DNA of 64,000 nt, taken from positions 744,001 through 808,000 of the forward strand of contig CAWIMY010000007.1 of NCBI GenBank assembly GCA_963837355.1. The letters run 5' to 3'. The notes beneath the pieces are model-generated. The model ran no database searches. It had not been told where the DNA came from and saw only the letters and a list, made by a program, of their open reading frames with translations. Numbering within the stretch: the stretch's first letter is position 1; each line of letters starts with the position of its first letter. Source of the stretch: Aureispira sp963837355. Lineage in GTDB: Bacteria > Bacteroidota > Bacteroidia > Chitinophagales > Saprospiraceae. Below are positions 1 through 8,293 of the stretch, piece after piece. Both the position numbers and the translations under genes were made by a program.

Positions 1-240
1 GTGTATGAAATCTTCGTCTAAGCCGCCATCTAAGACATACAAAACGGGATATTGTTGGCTGCTATCAGGATGGTAGCTCGTCGGCAAATAAACATTCAGT
101 TGCCGCTCTTCGCCCAATAGGATAGACGTAAAACGGTGTTGTTGACCAATGGTCAAGGGCTGGGTGGTTTCCTGTGCCAACAGCACAACAGGACTCCCGA
201 CCCCTAAACAAAAGATTAGTAAGCAGAAAAATAAGCGCAT
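1..240 (-). CDS. Putative secreted esterase (partial, C-terminus off window)
   Basis: Only the first 80 codons are present; the gene runs off the left edge. The start is the ATG at 240, followed by a typical signal peptide (MRLFFCLLIFCLG, then hydrophobic, ending LLAQ). The mature part reads RQLNVYLPTSYHP...YPVLYVLDGG, which is the opening strand pattern of the alpha/beta-hydrolase esterase D / S-formylglutathione-hydrolase-like family (PF00756). The catalytic Ser-Asp-His triad would lie in the missing part, so activity cannot be judged. The product is probably periplasmic and hydrolyses ester bonds of an unknown substrate. The next gene upstream is an IS remnant, so nothing suggests an operon. 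Confidence 0.72.
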   Translation of the reverse strand, partial: MRLFFCLLIFCLGVGSPVVLLAQETTQPLTIGQQHRFTSILLGEERQLNVYLPTSYHPDSSQQYPVLYVLDGGLDEDFIH

Positions 241-341
241 AAGTAGTCGTTGGTTCTAAGTACAGGACAAAAAGAATAGAGTTATTGAAAAAGTGTAAAT
301 TGAGAGTCTGAAAAACGACTTACACAGCACAATAACTCCAA

Positions 342-481
342 ATGAAAGATACAGAAAAAGGATTAAAGAGAGAACTTTGCAAGCATTTTGAAGGACAATC
401 TCAACGATTGAGTATGTTGGCCAAACTAGTACTAAGCAATAGCATAAGTAACTGCAACTTCCTCTTTCTAGCGGTTCTCAC
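342..481 (+). pseudogene. Remnant of a transposase N-terminus
   Basis: An ATG at 342 opens a reading frame that starts MKDTEKGLKRELCKHF and contains LSMLAKLVLS. This resembles, from memory, the helical start of IS4-type transposases. After about 40 codons it runs into the left inverted repeat of the IS copy at 468. No continuation is visible beyond the other end of that IS. It is probably the stump of an older insertion element at the outer end of the toxin array. A random ORF cannot be excluded. Confidence 0.3.
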
Positions 482-1888
482 GACGCGCGTAATAATATAA
501 ATTATTAGCCATATGATGAGTTATTCTAACTTTGGGGGTATAAGAATTTTTCTAGCAATGATCTGATAGATAAGGTTCATGGATACAACAGGAATAAAGT
601 CGAAGAGCACTCTAACCTTTTGCCTACAATCCCGCAGCGTTTTTGCTTCTATCAAAGCCTCCTTAAAATCTTCATCCAGTGCTCTAGTGAGTTGATCTAC
701 AAAAAAAGCTAGTAACATAACTAAGGCAAATATAGTGGCTAAGAACCATTGTCCATGCCCATAATTATGCTCCAAGTTATAGCCCTGATTTTTAAGGGTA
801 TTGAAGGTCTCGTTCTCTATTTTCCATCGCGTTCTACCTGCTTGTGCCACTTGCTCAACCGTAGAACTATCCAGCGCTAAATTGGTTATCCATTTATTAG
901 AATAACTGACCGTATCCGTCTGTATGTCTATCTCTTTATACGCTAAATAATTTACCCTAATTTCTTGATTAGCTCCATTTAAGATAAGGTTAGAAGACCA
1001 CTCCAATTGACACAACTTTCGTTCGCCTTTTTTAAATTCAAGACGATTCAAGCTTCCATTTTTTACTTGTTGAGCCACTTGTTCTAACACGTAACCTTCT
1101 TTAATGACAATTATATAATCCATGTCATTGCCTTTTTCCTGTAAGGCGCGTATAGTTGGCCCATCAGCGTACAGCGCGTCCAAAAGAACAACTATCTTTT
1201 CATCAGGCAAAACCGCTCGAATTTGAGGCAACAATCGTTTGCAGGCATTTCTTTCACAATCATTTTTCGTCGCTCCATCCTGACGTGTAATGGCTTCTCC
1301 AAAGACAGGAAAAACAGTACTTAGCTCAGGGGTAACCACACTAGCGGCTAACAATTGATGCTGGTACTCGATGTTCCCATTTTTCCGTTTTTTTGTTAAA
1401 CAATGGGAACATTTTATAGCATTAGAGGCATACGTGCCAGTGCCATCAACACTAACTAACAACTTATTTCCTAAAAAACGCCTATTTTCTAACAGCCCAT
1501 TTTCTGACAAATAGGTGAAGAGTTGCTTAAAAACAGGGCGCAATTTGTCTGGCTGCACGGAATCCAATATCTTACGCAGACCGTTTTCACTAGGAATCTG
1601 TTGCAGCTTAAATACCTGTTCTAAGTTCTCTTTTCGCGCTACATAGTTGGATACAAAACTCAGCAAAGATGGATCTTTGAGCGAAAACATCGCAAATGAA
1701 CTCATTAAACAGTCCTGTAAGCTATATTTTGTTCCTCCTTTGCGATGGTCTTCTACTCCTCCAAACCCTTGGAACACTAGTTCTAGTAGTTGATCGTACA
1801 TTCCTTTTTTTTGACAAAATAATCCTTATTGCTCAATTTATTAAATATCATAAATTAATATTATTCCTGATGTCGTGAGAACCGCTGG
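468..1888. mobile_element. Insertion sequence, IS4-like, copy A (1421 bp)
   Basis: The element is bounded by 17-bp inverted repeats at 468-484 (CTAGCGGTTCTCACGAC) and 1872-1888 (its complement with one mismatch). The same repeats bound copy B at 6405-7836. It carries one transposase gene on the minus strand, so it lies opposite to copy B. Flanking bases show no target duplication (left TCCTCTTT, right TAATATCT). Copy A has therefore probably suffered a rearrangement, for example recombination with another copy or an adjacent deletion. It marks the distal end of the toxin-cassette array. Confidence 0.9.
521..1801 (-). CDS. IS4-like DDE transposase (copy A)
   Basis: This 426-residue transposase cuts and rejoins the ends of its own IS. 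Acidic residues fitting a DDE triad are visible: Asp in LVSVDGTGTY, Asp in IVVLLDALYADG, and Glu in TRWKIENETF followed by NTLKNQGYN. The last block is the conserved C-terminal signature of IS4-superfamily (DDE_Tnp_1) enzymes. It closely resembles the copy B protein but differs by scattered substitutions and lacks about four residues near the middle (LEFKKGERKL against LEFEKNFNRDKRKL). The two are diverged isoforms, not a recent duplication. The frame is intact, so the enzyme may be active. The exact IS family is uncertain. Confidence 0.92.
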   Translation of the reverse strand: MYDQLLELVFQGFGGVEDHRKGGTKYSLQDCLMSSFAMFSLKDPSLLSFVSNYVARKENLEQVFKLQQIPSENGLRKILDSVQPDKLRPVFKQLFTYLSENGLLENRRFLGNKLLVSVDGTGTYASNAIKCSHCLTKKRKNGNIEYQHQLLAASVVTPELSTVFPVFGEAITRQDGATKNDCERNACKRLLPQIRAVLPDEKIVVLLDALYADGPTIRALQEKGNDMDYIIVIKEGYVLEQVAQQVKNGSLNRLEFKKGERKLCQLEWSSNLILNGANQEIRVNYLAYKEIDIQTDTVSYSNKWITNLALDSSTVEQVAQAGRTRWKIENETFNTLKNQGYNLEHNYGHGQWFLATIFALVMLLAFFVDQLTRALDEDFKEALIEAKTLRDCRQKVRVLFDFIPVVSMNLIYQIIARKILIPPKLE

Positions 1889-2198
1889 TAATATCTTAAT
1901 ATGCTCTAGTTTTATCTTATAAATATTTATTGATAATATCTTAATTATTTATTGTTTTGTAATTTTTTAATCTGTCTTTTGAAAAGTCAGCAGTTGTCGG
2001 TTTGTAGGAAATTAAATGTGTATGGTTCTATAGATCAAAATAATACTATTTTTCCTGAAAGTTCAGAATTTACATTAAATATATCATCATTCTGTTCCAC
2101 AATAGAATACATGTAGCTTATTTTACAAACTGAGAATAGCTGCTGAAAAGTATTAAATTTAGCAAAAGTTACTATTTAAGAACCAATTAATTTAGTTG
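1889..2198. other. AT-rich spacer without recognisable gene
   Basis: No ORF with coding character is seen on either strand. The only structure is an inverted repeat, AACCAATT (2181-2188) against AATTGGTT (2202-2209), overlapping the stop codon of the neighbouring immunity-type gene. It may act as a weak terminator for the toxin array. Confidence 0.5.
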
Positions 2199-2456
2199 TT
2201 AAATTGGTTTTGTCTTTTTGACAAACGCAGCTAATTTATCTTCATTATTAAATCGTTCTATTTCACGAATTTGAGCCCTTGTATAATCAAGTATATAATG
2301 CTCCTGTTCAAGACGAATTGAAAATGTATGAGATAACAATTGGCAATCTAATAATTCCGACCAGCCATTGTCCATACCACAAACTAATAAGTTATCTTCT
2401 CTCATTTGGCAGATATAGCCGTCTTTTTCTATTATTTTCTTAATATTTTCTAGCAT
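2199..2456 (-). CDS. Putative immunity protein I6 (85 aa)
   Basis: This small acidic, soluble protein has no signal peptide and no family I recognise. It starts 11 bp after the stop of the frameshifted C39-like toxin tip T6 and is the last gene of the array. Position, size and spacing fit an immunity protein that would bind and block the T6 peptidase in the cytoplasm. The frame is intact although the toxin is broken, as expected if immunity is kept to protect against kin that still carry the toxin. Function is inferred from context only. Confidence 0.6.
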   Translation of the reverse strand: MLENIKKIIEKDGYICQMREDNLLVCGMDNGWSELLDCQLLSHTFSIRLEQEHYILDYTRAQIREIERFNNEDKLAAFVKKTKPI

Positions 2457-2467
2457 TTTTTATTTGT

Positions 2468-3194
2468 TTAATCAGTAATCCAAACAGCATGATGATATGA
2501 TTGTTTCCAAAAAAGATTGAAATCTTCTATTTTCATCAACGCTTCAACACCATTTTTGTCCCCAAATCCATTTATCAAGCTCCAAGGGTCTCTAATGTGT
2601 ACAATACCATTTTCTATATTATCAATGATTACAGTGTGTATATTTTTACCAGGAGGAGCGATAGAAGCAATCCAAGGTTTTTTATCTTTAGAAAGTATTT
2701 TAGCAATTTCAATAGTAGTTAGATTAGGATGAAAGGCAGAACCATGATGAATTTTCTTCTCAGGTAAATATTCTTGTAGTGCAAGCCTATATTTTCTACT
2801 GCAGTTCCCTCAATGTCATCAGTTAGTGTAATTCTTCTGATGAGTTTTCTGAAATATTCTTTCCTTTATAATCACTTATAATTTGCCGAACACATGCAGC
2901 TGAACAAGACATTGCTTTCTCTTGGCATAAGATTCTAATAGAAGTATTTTCTTCTATATACTTAAAAACGCCGCCCGTTCCAGTTTTAGATAAGTTTATT
3001 CTTTTAATCTCATCCAACTCCCGCACCAAGTCATCCCCCTTCTTATTCCAAGTCTTCCGCAGCTCCTTCCGCAATTCCTGCGCCTTACTCGGAGGCACAA
3101 TCGTCTCCCCCTTATAAACTGCCGCATAACTTTCCACCCCAGCATCATCCACCAAACGCACAAAAATAACGCCTTGCTCTTCCAGTCGCTTCAA
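2468..3194 (-). pseudogene. Orphan toxin tip T6: linker + C39-like cysteine peptidase, frameshifted
   Basis: The frame opens with the shared 62-residue linker (TTG start reading MKRLEEQGVIFVR) and continues into a papain/C39-like domain. A Gln six residues before Cys97 in QEKAMSCSAACV forms the oxyanion-hole/catalytic-Cys pair. The first frame stops at 2823. The rest of the domain is readable down to the stop at 2468-2470 after two one-base deletions are compensated, near 2830 (short A run) and near 2790. This downstream part holds the expected His (KNIHTVIIDN) and Asp (VHIRDPW). The whole tip would be about 240 residues. As it stands it cannot make a full toxin. It could serve as donor sequence for recombination with the active gene, or the indels may be assembly errors. 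Confidence 0.72.
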
Positions 3195-3320
3195 GGCACG
3201 AGTGCTAAATTACAAAGGCGCATTTTTGAAAATAGCTGTGCCTATATCTACACTTTTGAAGGCTGCATTTGGTTGGAAAAAGAAAACCATTATTTAAGTT
3301 CTTAAAACTTGAATAATGGT
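3010..3320. repeat. Homology arm of cassette T6 plus hairpin
   Basis: The stretch 3010-3187 encodes the linker module and is nearly identical in DNA to 4730-4903, 8106-8283 and the active gene at 9405-9580. Similarity continues upstream of the linker to about 3265, where translation gives AFKSVDIGTAIFKNAPL, a stop, then FSTRALKRLEEQ. This aligns with the active carrier (SYKTVDVGLEVLKSAKIEF...TRLEEQ). Beyond it a hairpin (AACCATTATT...AATAATGGTT, 3284-3320) followed by U residues on the minus strand looks like a terminator of the preceding gene. Confidence 0.85.
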
Positions 3321-3372
3321 TTAAATAGTAGTTGTGGACATGCTTTATTTTGTATAGAGCGCTTTTATAGGC

Positions 3373-3732
3373 TTATTCATAAGCTTCGATCCATCTAGTA
3401 GAAGACATAGAATATAGGACTTCTACTGTGTGTGCATCCATTATAATAAACTCTGAAGCTAAATCAAGCCCCCATTCTACAGTGTAAGAGATGGAATAAG
3501 TATCTACTAATGTTCCTTTCCTATTTCCATATAATATTTTTTCATCTGCTTCAAATGAAACAGCATCCTCGTCTCCACTACTAAAATATGCTCTGTTTCT
3601 ATCTTTGGGATATTCAATTGCGATTACTAGAGCCTCTTTTTTTGTTATTATAATTAGCCTCTTTTCTGAAAATAATCCTCTAACTCCATAAATTGAACAG
3701 GTCTTGTTTGAGCATATAATAATTATAATGTT
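3373..3732 (-). pseudogene. Open frame without start codon, possible decayed immunity gene I5
   Basis: A frame of about 119 codons ends at 3373-3375 and reads coherently (for example SIYGVRGLFSEKR and ISYTVEWGLDLASEF), with protein-like composition. Upstream it meets a stop at 3733 with no ATG, GTG or TTG in between. It directly follows the toxin-tail remnant T5 and overlaps its end, which is the position of an immunity gene. It has either lost its start or uses an unusual one. No family is recognised. Confidence 0.42.
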
Positions 3733-3862
3733 TTAATTAAATACCGAATATGAATAATATTATTAAGAAAGGGAGTCAGAATAGTTGTAGAAAAATTTTC
3801 TTTGGGTTTTCCATCTTTTAACGAACCATTAGGGTTATGAGTTGTGTGGTTTAGGAGGAATT
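3723..3862 (-). pseudogene. Toxin-tail remnant T5
   Basis: A stretch of about 45 codons without a start reads NHTTHNPNGSLKDGKP and ends at a stop (3723-3725). It looks like the last part of a toxin domain whose linker and N-terminal half are gone. It lies between immunity-type gene I4 and the I5 frame. The fold cannot be assigned. The layout parallels T3 at 5503. Confidence 0.4.
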
Positions 3863-3865
3863 ACG

Positions 3866-4261
3866 CTATGTTTTTAATACTTCTTGATTACTAATATTAT
3901 TGTCTCGCCCTAGTTCAATAATATATTCTTTCTCTGGTTCAAGAAGGTATTCTACAGATAGCAACTTCAATCTAATGAACGGAGGTTCTTTAATCAAAGA
4001 ACCTTGTATAGTATAAACGAATGGTTTGTCACCAGAAATAGATATACGTTCTTCATGCATTTTTTGGGGACGTATTGAAATAATGGCATCTGGATGTAAA
4101 AGGTTCTCTCCGTCGAGAATTTTTAATAAGTTTTTTTCCAATAAATGTAGGTTGTTAGAAAACTTAAATTCTACTGTTTCATCCTCTTTTGGAGAATAGC
4201 TTACTTCTAGTATAAATCTATCTTGAGTAGATTTGTTTTTTATTTCTCTTTTATATTTCAT
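3866..4261 (-). CDS. Putative immunity protein I4 (131 aa)
   Basis: This soluble, charged, probably beta-rich protein starts with MKYKREIKNKS and has no signal peptide. It begins 10 bp after the stop of orphan tip T4, so the two would be co-translated. By position it should neutralise T4. I recognise no family. An unrelated hypothetical protein cannot be excluded, but every toxin tip in the array is followed by a gene of this size. Confidence 0.62.
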   Translation of the reverse strand: MKYKREIKNKSTQDRFILEVSYSPKEDETVEFKFSNNLHLLEKNLLKILDGENLLHPDAIISIRPQKMHEERISISGDKPFVYTIQGSLIKEPPFIRLKLLSVEYLLEPEKEYIIELGRDNNISNQEVLKT

Positions 4262-4271
4262 GTATTTATTT

Positions 4272-4910
4272 TTAATATTCGTTTTTTAGAACCTCAAATA
4301 ATTGCTTTTCTGTTAAAATGTATTCTTCATACGTGATTTTATTACGTTGAGCTTCATCAAGGATTCTTTTTTTTGCTAAATATTCCCAATTATCTACTTG
4401 TTTATATAGTTTTACTTCATGAATTATATCTGCATATTTCCGTAAATATGCTAAACTTTGGAGTGCATGGTAAGTTTCTTCTAAAAATGTAGATGTACTA
4501 GGATTCTTTCTTAGATAGATTATCCTTTCTGCGTAAGTATTTGTTTCAAAATTATATCCTCTAGAGATAAATAAACCACTAGCTGAGCTCTCATCTAATA
4601 ATTTATTAGCGTATTCAGTACCTATTTCAAATCTTACACCTTTCTTTGTTAAGAACTTAGTCCAATATTTCTGTACTTTACTGTTAATTATAGAAAAATT
4701 CGGATTGGTATCTCCATCAGCAAATTTTTTCAACTCCCGCACCAAATCATCCCCCTTCTTATTCCAAGTCTTCCGCAGCTCCTTCCGCAATTCCTGCGCC
4801 TTACTCGGCGGCACAATCGTCTCCCCCTTATAAACCGCCGCATAGCTTTCTACCCCAGCATCATCCACCAAACGCACAAAAATAACGCCTTGCTCTTCCA
4901 GTCGCTTCAA
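4272..4910 (-). CDS. Orphan toxin tip T4: linker + zincin-like domain (intact)
   Basis: The 212-residue frame opens at a TTG with the shared linker (residues 1-60, here in the NKKGDDLVREL variant). It then holds a C-terminal domain of about 150 residues. The strongest motif is FLEETYHALQ (residues 142-151), an EExxH form of the metallopeptidase HExxH helix. Similar LEExxHxxQ motifs occur in predicted polymorphic-toxin metallopeptidases. The first zinc ligand is replaced by Glu, so activity is uncertain. There is no secretion signal or own N-terminal delivery region, so it can act only after recombination into the carrier gene through the linker, or if translated from the TTG. It is the only undamaged orphan tip. 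Confidence 0.68.
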   Translation of the reverse strand: MKRLEEQGVIFVRLVDDAGVESYAAVYKGETIVPPSKAQELRKELRKTWNKKGDDLVRELKKFADGDTNPNFSIINSKVQKYWTKFLTKKGVRFEIGTEYANKLLDESSASGLFISRGYNFETNTYAERIIYLRKNPSTSTFLEETYHALQSLAYLRKYADIIHEVKLYKQVDNWEYLAKKRILDEAQRNKITYEEYILTEKQLFEVLKNEY

Positions 4911-5168
4911 GGCACGAGTGCTAAATTACAAAGGCGCATTTTTGAAAATAGCTGTGCCTATGTCTACACTTTTGAAGGCTGCATTTAGTTAGAAAAAAAA
5001 CCATTATTCAGGTTTTTATAACTTGAATAATGGTAATATATGATTGCTTTTGAGAAGCTCTACGGCACCTCAAATAATTACTAAAAATTATCATCTTCCT
5101 CCATCAAATCCATGCCTGTCAACCGAGCACATTCATTATATAATCGTTTTGGTTCTATGAATCCACCT
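4730..5168. repeat. Homology arm of cassette T4 (long copy, about 440 bp)
   Basis: It matches 8106-8549 nearly base for base over most of its length. From right to left it contains the last ~27 codons of an immunity-type gene (GFIEPKRLYNECARLTGMDL...), a terminator-like hairpin (4993-5033, CCATTATTCA...TGAATAATGG), the pre-linker segment with the shared in-frame TAA, and the linker (4730-4903). Immunity tail, terminator and arm together form one duplicated block, showing that cassettes spread as immunity-tail/arm units. Confidence 0.85.
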
Positions 5169-5212
5169 CATTTCATTTGCACAGGAGAAACAACAATGAC
5201 CTCTATAAAAAA

Positions 5213-5467
5213 TTAATTAATTGGATATTTTTTCTTAAGTAAGGCAATTAAGTCTTCTAAAGAATCTAAAGGCTTATCTATTTCGATGCTACCATTATAA
5301 TAGGAATGGACATATTTACCACTCCGAATACTAATTTTAGAAATGGTTTCTAATTTAGCTTCGCCTGTCTCATCAAGTACACTGCAAAATATAAATCCAA
5401 GCTTTTCTTGTAGATAACCATCATAACCATTTTTTGCTAGCGCATCAATTATTTCTTTAAAGCTCAT
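5213..5467 (-). CDS. Putative immunity protein I3 (84 aa)
   Basis: This small soluble protein starts MSFKEIIDALAKNGYD. It lies 35 bp after the toxin-tail remnant T3, of which it is the likely former partner. Its opening (short helix, then a sheet with a conserved-looking YDGYLQEKLG) resembles I6 (IIEKDGYICQMREDN) in layout. The two may belong to one immunity fold, but the similarity is weak and judged by eye. The frame is intact. Confidence 0.55.
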   Translation of the reverse strand: MSFKEIIDALAKNGYDGYLQEKLGFIFCSVLDETGEAKLETISKISIRSGKYVHSYYNGSIEIDKPLDSLEDLIALLKKKYPIN

Positions 5468-5502
5468 GTTTTTTTATTTTACTTGATACCTATTTTTTGT
5501 AG

Positions 5503-5660
5503 TTAAATTTCTAATTTACAAGGTTTTAACTCTTGAAAACTTATAGGTTCTGTAATGCCTGCTCTTTCTCTAATTCTATTCAAATTTGTTAAATCGGTAT
5601 CTAAATCTTTCTGTTTCCATTTTTTCTGATTTTCAACAAGCACCACTAATAACGGGCTAA
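5503..5660 (-). pseudogene. Toxin-tail remnant T3
   Basis: An open stretch of about 50 codons without a start reads LLVVLVENQKKWKQKDLD and then NLNRIRERAGI, ending at 5503-5505. It overlaps the end of I2 in another frame. It looks like the extreme C-terminus of a toxin that lost its linker and core. The fold is not identifiable. Its immunity-type neighbour I3 is intact. Confidence 0.45.
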
Positions 5661-6146
5661 ATTCTTATAGACAATTACATCATTACGCAATTTAATTGGA
5701 TAGCGTACCCCGTTGCGGAGGGTACTGATGTGTGCCGCAGGAATGCCCAAGAAACGTAAATGGCAATGGTAGCGAATTCTGAAAATGCCTTCAAAATAAA
5801 CCTCAAAGCCATTCCCCTTAAGTTGAGAACTGTGCCACGTCCATTGCTTTAAAACCTTATTTCTAACGTCTTTAATCAACGACGTTAAACTGGTCACCGA
5901 ATCATCTTTGACATAATCTTCGTCTTCAAATTGCTGGGTTATGGCAATCAAATTACTAGGCAGTAGGGTGTTCCAGTCTTCGGAAGTAGGGTCTAGGTCA
6001 GGGTTTTCTAAAATAGTAATCAGCACTTGTTTGAAGTCTTCTAGTGCTTTTTGGGGCTCCTTAAGATTTTCGACTAGTAAGACATCGAATTGTCCTGCGG
6101 GTTTTTGGCCTTGGTCGTTATTCTTGATTTTATCTACTTCTTTCAT
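5646..6146 (-). CDS. Putative immunity protein I2 (166 aa)
   Basis: It overlaps the stop of the interrupted C39-like tip T2 by 4 bp (ATGA), the usual coupling of toxin and immunity genes. The protein is soluble, with an acidic helical first half and a C-terminal part rich in Arg and His (FRIRYHCHLRFLGIPAAHI). No family is recognised. It should bind and block the T2 peptidase. It remains intact although the toxin was split by an IS. Confidence 0.6.
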   Translation of the reverse strand: MKEVDKIKNNDQGQKPAGQFDVLLVENLKEPQKALEDFKQVLITILENPDLDPTSEDWNTLLPSNLIAITQQFEDEDYVKDDSVTSLTSLIKDVRNKVLKQWTWHSSQLKGNGFEVYFEGIFRIRYHCHLRFLGIPAAHISTLRNGVRYPIKLRNDVIVYKNLARY

Positions 6147-6404
6147 AGTTGTTTTTTTAGAAATACTGCCTTTTTGTTAAATAGAATTTCAAAATCTTCT
6201 ATAGGTACAGAATAGCTGGAACCATTATTTAAGGGTAAAGGATCTCTCACATAGACTCTACCTTCTTCTATTTTATCTACTACTATCGCATGATAACCTA
6301 ATTCACTATTACCTACAGAAACAATAGCTTTCTTATCTGTTGCGAATAAGCTAGAGAACTCATCGAAGTCAATAACTTTCCTCGATTCTATAACTAATTC
6401 TTCT
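6143..6404 (-). pseudogene. Toxin tip T2, C-terminal part (split by IS copy B)
   Basis: This is the 3' part of a C39-like peptidase gene. It contains the His and Asp side of the active site: His in LGYHAIVVDKI and Asp in RVYVRDPLPL, matching the same residues of T6. Removing the IS with one 8-bp target copy joins it in frame to 7837-8293 (MRLEELVIESRK across the junction), giving a 236-residue tip of 711 nt including stop. The break is therefore a simple insertion. Confidence 0.82.
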
Positions 6405-7836
6405 ACAGCGGTTCTCACGACATGATAAGTTATATTAAGTAATGCTATTTAATAAATAGAGTAATAAGGTTTATTTTGTCAAAAAAAGGGATGTACGATC
6501 AATTACTAGAACTAGTGTTCCAAGGATTTGGAGCAGTAGAAGACCATCGCAAAGGAGGGACAAAATACAGTTTACAGGACTGTTTAATGAGCGCATTTGC
6601 GATGTTTTCGCTCAAAGATCCCTCTTTGCTGAGTTTTGTATCCAACTATGCAGCGCGCAAAGAGAACCTAGAACAGGTATTTAAGCTGCAACAGATACCT
6701 AGTGAAAACGGTCTGCGTAAGATATTGGATTCGGTAGCGCCAGATAAAATACGCCCAACTTTTAAGCAACTCTTCAGCTACTTGTCAGAAAATGGGCTGT
6801 TAGAAAATAGACGTTTTTTAGGAAATAAGTTGTTAGTTAGTGTTGATGGCACTGGCACGTATGCCTCTAATACTATAGGTTGTTCCCACTGTTTAACTAA
6901 AAAACGGAAAAATGGGGAGATCGAGTATCACCATCAATTGTTAGCCGCTAGTGTGGTTACCCCTGAGTTGAGTACTGTTTTTCCTGTCTTTGGAGAAGCC
7001 ATTACTCGGCAAGATGGAGCGACGAAAAATGATTGTGAAAGAAATGCCTGTAAACGCTTGTTGCCTGAAATTCGAGCGGTTTTACCCGATGAAAAAATAG
7101 TTGTTCTTTTGGACGGGTTATACGCCGATGGGCCAACTATACGTGCCTTACAAAAAGAAGGCAATGACATGGATTTTATAATTGTCATTAAAGAAGGGTA
7201 TGTGTTAGAACAAGTGGCGCAACAAGCTAAAGAAGCAAGCTTGAACCGCCTTGAATTTGAAAAAAACTTTAACAGGGATAAACGGAAGCTGTGTCGATTA
7301 GAGTGGTCTTCTAACCTTATCTTAAATGGAGCTAATCAAGAAATTAGGGTAAATTATTTAGCGTATAAAGAGATAGACCTACAGACGGGTACGGTCAGTT
7401 ATTCGAATAAATGGATAACCAATTTAGCGCTGGATAGCTCTACTGTTGAGCAAGTGGCACAAGCAGGTAGAACGCGGTGGAAAATAGAGAACGAGACGTT
7501 CAATACCCTTAAAAATCAGGGCTATAACTTGGAGCATAATTACGGGCATGGACAATGGTTTTTAGCCACAATATTTGCCTTGGTTATGTTGCTAGCTTTT
7601 TTTGTAGATCAACTCACTAGAGCGCTGGACGAGGATTTTAAGGAGGCTTTGATAGAAGCAAAAACGCTGCGGGATTGTAGGCAAAAAGTTAGAGTGCTCT
7701 TCGACTTTATTCCTGCTGCATCCATGAACCTTATCTATCAGATCATTGCTAGAAAAATCCTTATAGCCCCAAAGTTAGAATAACTCCTCATATAACTAAT
7801 ACTTTATATTATTACTCATGTCGTGAGAACCGCTGG
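6405..7836. mobile_element. Insertion sequence, IS4-like, copy B (1432 bp)
   Basis: The inverted repeats are ACAGCGGTTCTCACGAC (6405-6421) and its near-perfect complement (7820-7836). An 8-bp direct repeat ATTCTTCT flanks it (6397-6404 and 7837-7844), which is the target duplication. The single transposase gene is on the plus strand, against the transcription of the toxin array. The clean duplication and restorable reading frame of the host gene mark it as younger than copy A. Confidence 0.95.
6491..7783 (+). CDS. IS4-like DDE transposase (copy B)
   Basis: I place the start at the ATG at 6491 (MYDQLLELVFQGFG), because copy A begins at the same residue. An in-frame TTG at 6476 would add five residues. 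The 430-residue protein carries the same DDE residues as copy A (VSVDGTGTY, VVLLDGLYADG, RWKIENETF) and a hydrophobic helix near the C-terminus (TIFALVMLLAFFVDQ). The frame is intact and probably functional. It mobilises its own element, and perhaps copy A in trans, given near-identical ends. Confidence 0.93.
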   Translation: MYDQLLELVFQGFGAVEDHRKGGTKYSLQDCLMSAFAMFSLKDPSLLSFVSNYAARKENLEQVFKLQQIPSENGLRKILDSVAPDKIRPTFKQLFSYLSENGLLENRRFLGNKLLVSVDGTGTYASNTIGCSHCLTKKRKNGEIEYHHQLLAASVVTPELSTVFPVFGEAITRQDGATKNDCERNACKRLLPEIRAVLPDEKIVVLLDGLYADGPTIRALQKEGNDMDFIIVIKEGYVLEQVAQQAKEASLNRLEFEKNFNRDKRKLCRLEWSSNLILNGANQEIRVNYLAYKEIDLQTGTVSYSNKWITNLALDSSTVEQVAQAGRTRWKIENETFNTLKNQGYNLEHNYGHGQWFLATIFALVMLLAFFVDQLTRALDEDFKEALIEAKTLRDCRQKVRVLFDFIPAASMNLIYQIIARKILIAPKLE

Positions 7837-8293
7837 ATTCTTCTAGTCTCATGTTATACAAGCCATCATATACATTTAGAATAGAGGCGCCTCTGTCTGC
7901 ACCTGTTTCTACTGTTTTTAGCTGGCCAGCAAGGGAGGTTTCCGTGCGTATCTTACCCACATCGTCCAAGTACATTCTTAAGGAAGTTGCAGCGCAGGTA
8001 TAGTCTGTCGATTGACCGTGTAATATTCCTAAAGGAGCCTCTGCTCTTATTTCAATGTTTGCGTTTTTGAAAAACGAAAGATAGATGTCATGCGTTCCCG
8101 TGAGCATCTCATCCAATCCCCGCACCAAGTCATCCCCCGTCTTATTCCAAGTCTTCCGCAGCTCCTTCCGCAATTCTTGCGCCTTACTCGGAGGCACAAT
8201 CGTTTCCCCCTTATAAACTGCCGCATAACTTTCTACCCCAGCATCATCCACCAAACGCACAAAAATAACGCCTTGCTCTTCCAGTCGCTTCAA
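7837..8293 (-). pseudogene. Toxin tip T2, N-terminal part: linker + catalytic-Cys half of C39-like domain
   Basis: It opens at a TTG with the shared linker, in the NKTGDDLVRGLDE variant that is otherwise found only in the active carrier. The peptidase part shows the C39 pair, Gln94 and Cys100, in HGQSTDYTCAATSL. The frame continues 12 residues into IS copy B, so a truncated protein with the nucleophile but no His/Asp would result. The arm upstream carries the shared stop plus an extra one-base deletion. Linker variant and position next to the active gene suggest a recent exchange between T2 and the carrier. Confidence 0.82.
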
